Source: Mycolicibacterium wolinskyi (GTDB lineage: Bacteria > Actinomycetota > Actinomycetes > Mycobacteriales > Mycobacteriaceae). Taken from it: a stretch of 64,000 bases of DNA. This document shows, piece after piece, positions 63,903 through 64,000 of the stretch (position 1 is the stretch's first letter; every line of letters begins with the position of its first letter). Below the pieces are notes generated by a model that saw only the letters and a program-made list of their open reading frames with translations, made no database searches and had not been told where the DNA came from. Location of the stretch: contig NZ_LQQA01000007.1 of NCBI RefSeq assembly GCF_002101965.1, forward strand, positions 1-64,000, read 5' to 3'. A program made the position numbers and the translations under genes.

Positions 63903-64000
63903 CGCAACCGCTTTCCTGACTCGATGTCGAACAGGTAGACCCGCTCCGGAGGCGCTGTCACCACGACCTGCTGCTCGGGCTCGTAGTCCTCCGCCGCGGG
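63899..64000 (-). CDS. Sugar ABC transporter ATP-binding protein, C-terminal end only
   Basis: The 33 codons at the window edge end in [14 protein letters not shown], the typical last strand of the TOBE domain of MalK/UgpC-type ATPases. It overlaps the kinase start and so is in the same operon, giving import of the sugar or polyol that the kinase then phosphorylates. The rest lies outside the window. Confidence 0.7.
   Translation of the reverse strand, partial: PAAEDYEPEQQVVVTAPPERVYLFDIESGKRLR

Noticed and set aside
1-64000. Search for CRISPR arrays, tRNA/rRNA genes, insertion sequences and prophage
   Set aside because: No array of equal repeats and spacers, no clover-leaf or rRNA sequence and no transposase or integrase motif was recognised by eye.

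Overview
The window reads as a chromosomal segment of a fast-growing mycobacterium (Mycolicibacterium-like, close to the M. smegmatis group in gene repertoire). Support: high GC with many GTG/TTG starts, a secreted cutinase, EspG/EspC-like type VII secretion accessory genes, a Ddn-like F420-type protein, an LLM-class oxidoreductase, a soluble acyl-ACP desaturase, and DUF1206, DUF4239 and DUF6766 membrane proteins. I saw no rRNA, tRNA, CRISPR array, insertion sequence or prophage. Names rest on reading motifs; no database search was possible.

Bases 1-15262 look like a catabolic region. Two DUF917 + hydantoinase/oxoprolinase-like pairs are arranged head to head; the second hydantoinase-like subunit has lost its nucleotide-binding motifs. 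A PucR-type regulator follows, then a PNPOx-fold flavoprotein with a phthalate-dioxygenase-reductase-like protein, then an operon for a branched-chain 2-oxo acid dehydrogenase complex (E1 alpha, E1 beta, E2, E3) ending in leucine dehydrogenase. An attractive but unproven reading is a route from hydantoin- or thiohydantoin-type derivatives of branched amino acids to acyl-CoA.

Bases 15263-31895 are a mosaic: a lipoprotein with six nine-residue LP repeats (its paralogue lies at 28845), a phosphotransferase, a cutinase, a TetR/FAD-monooxygenase divergon with twin operators, a DUF4239 protein, a Gfo/Idh/MocA oxidoreductase, a zeta-type toxin with ParD-like antitoxin and palindromic operator, a thioredoxin-reductase-like protein, cytochrome bd oxidase genes in which subunit I carries a frameshift, an aldehyde dehydrogenase, an EamA permease, and an LLM oxidoreductase coupled to a GH13 enzyme.

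Bases 31995-45703 hold a GlcD-like FAD dehydrogenase, membrane proteins, a desaturase with a palindromic promoter element, a SLC13 transporter coupled to a D-malate/tartrate dehydrogenase, a membrane-anchored protein with a MerR-like N-terminus, and a type VII secretion accessory locus (EspG-like, EspC-like, a WXG-type protein ending in an HExxH motif, and an overlapping lipoprotein), followed by a secreted Asn/Gly-rich protein, an acetyltransferase, an alpha/beta hydrolase and a methyltransferase.

Bases 45707-64000 are mainly transport and small-molecule metabolism: NCS1 permease, DHA2-type MFS pump, polyamine ABC operon (potABCD-like order A-D-B-C), a Ddn-like protein, an exporter, a nitronate monooxygenase/MHS-transporter/tautomerase/flavoprotein/LysR/MBL operon, a GtrA protein, and on the minus strand a sugar ABC ATPase (partial), a dihydroxyacetone-kinase-like enzyme, an RpiB-like isomerase and an M42 peptidase. 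The kinase/isomerase pair resembles the mycobacterial tetritol (erythrulose) pathway. Two genes (42468 and 48978) are best explained by CTG starts.
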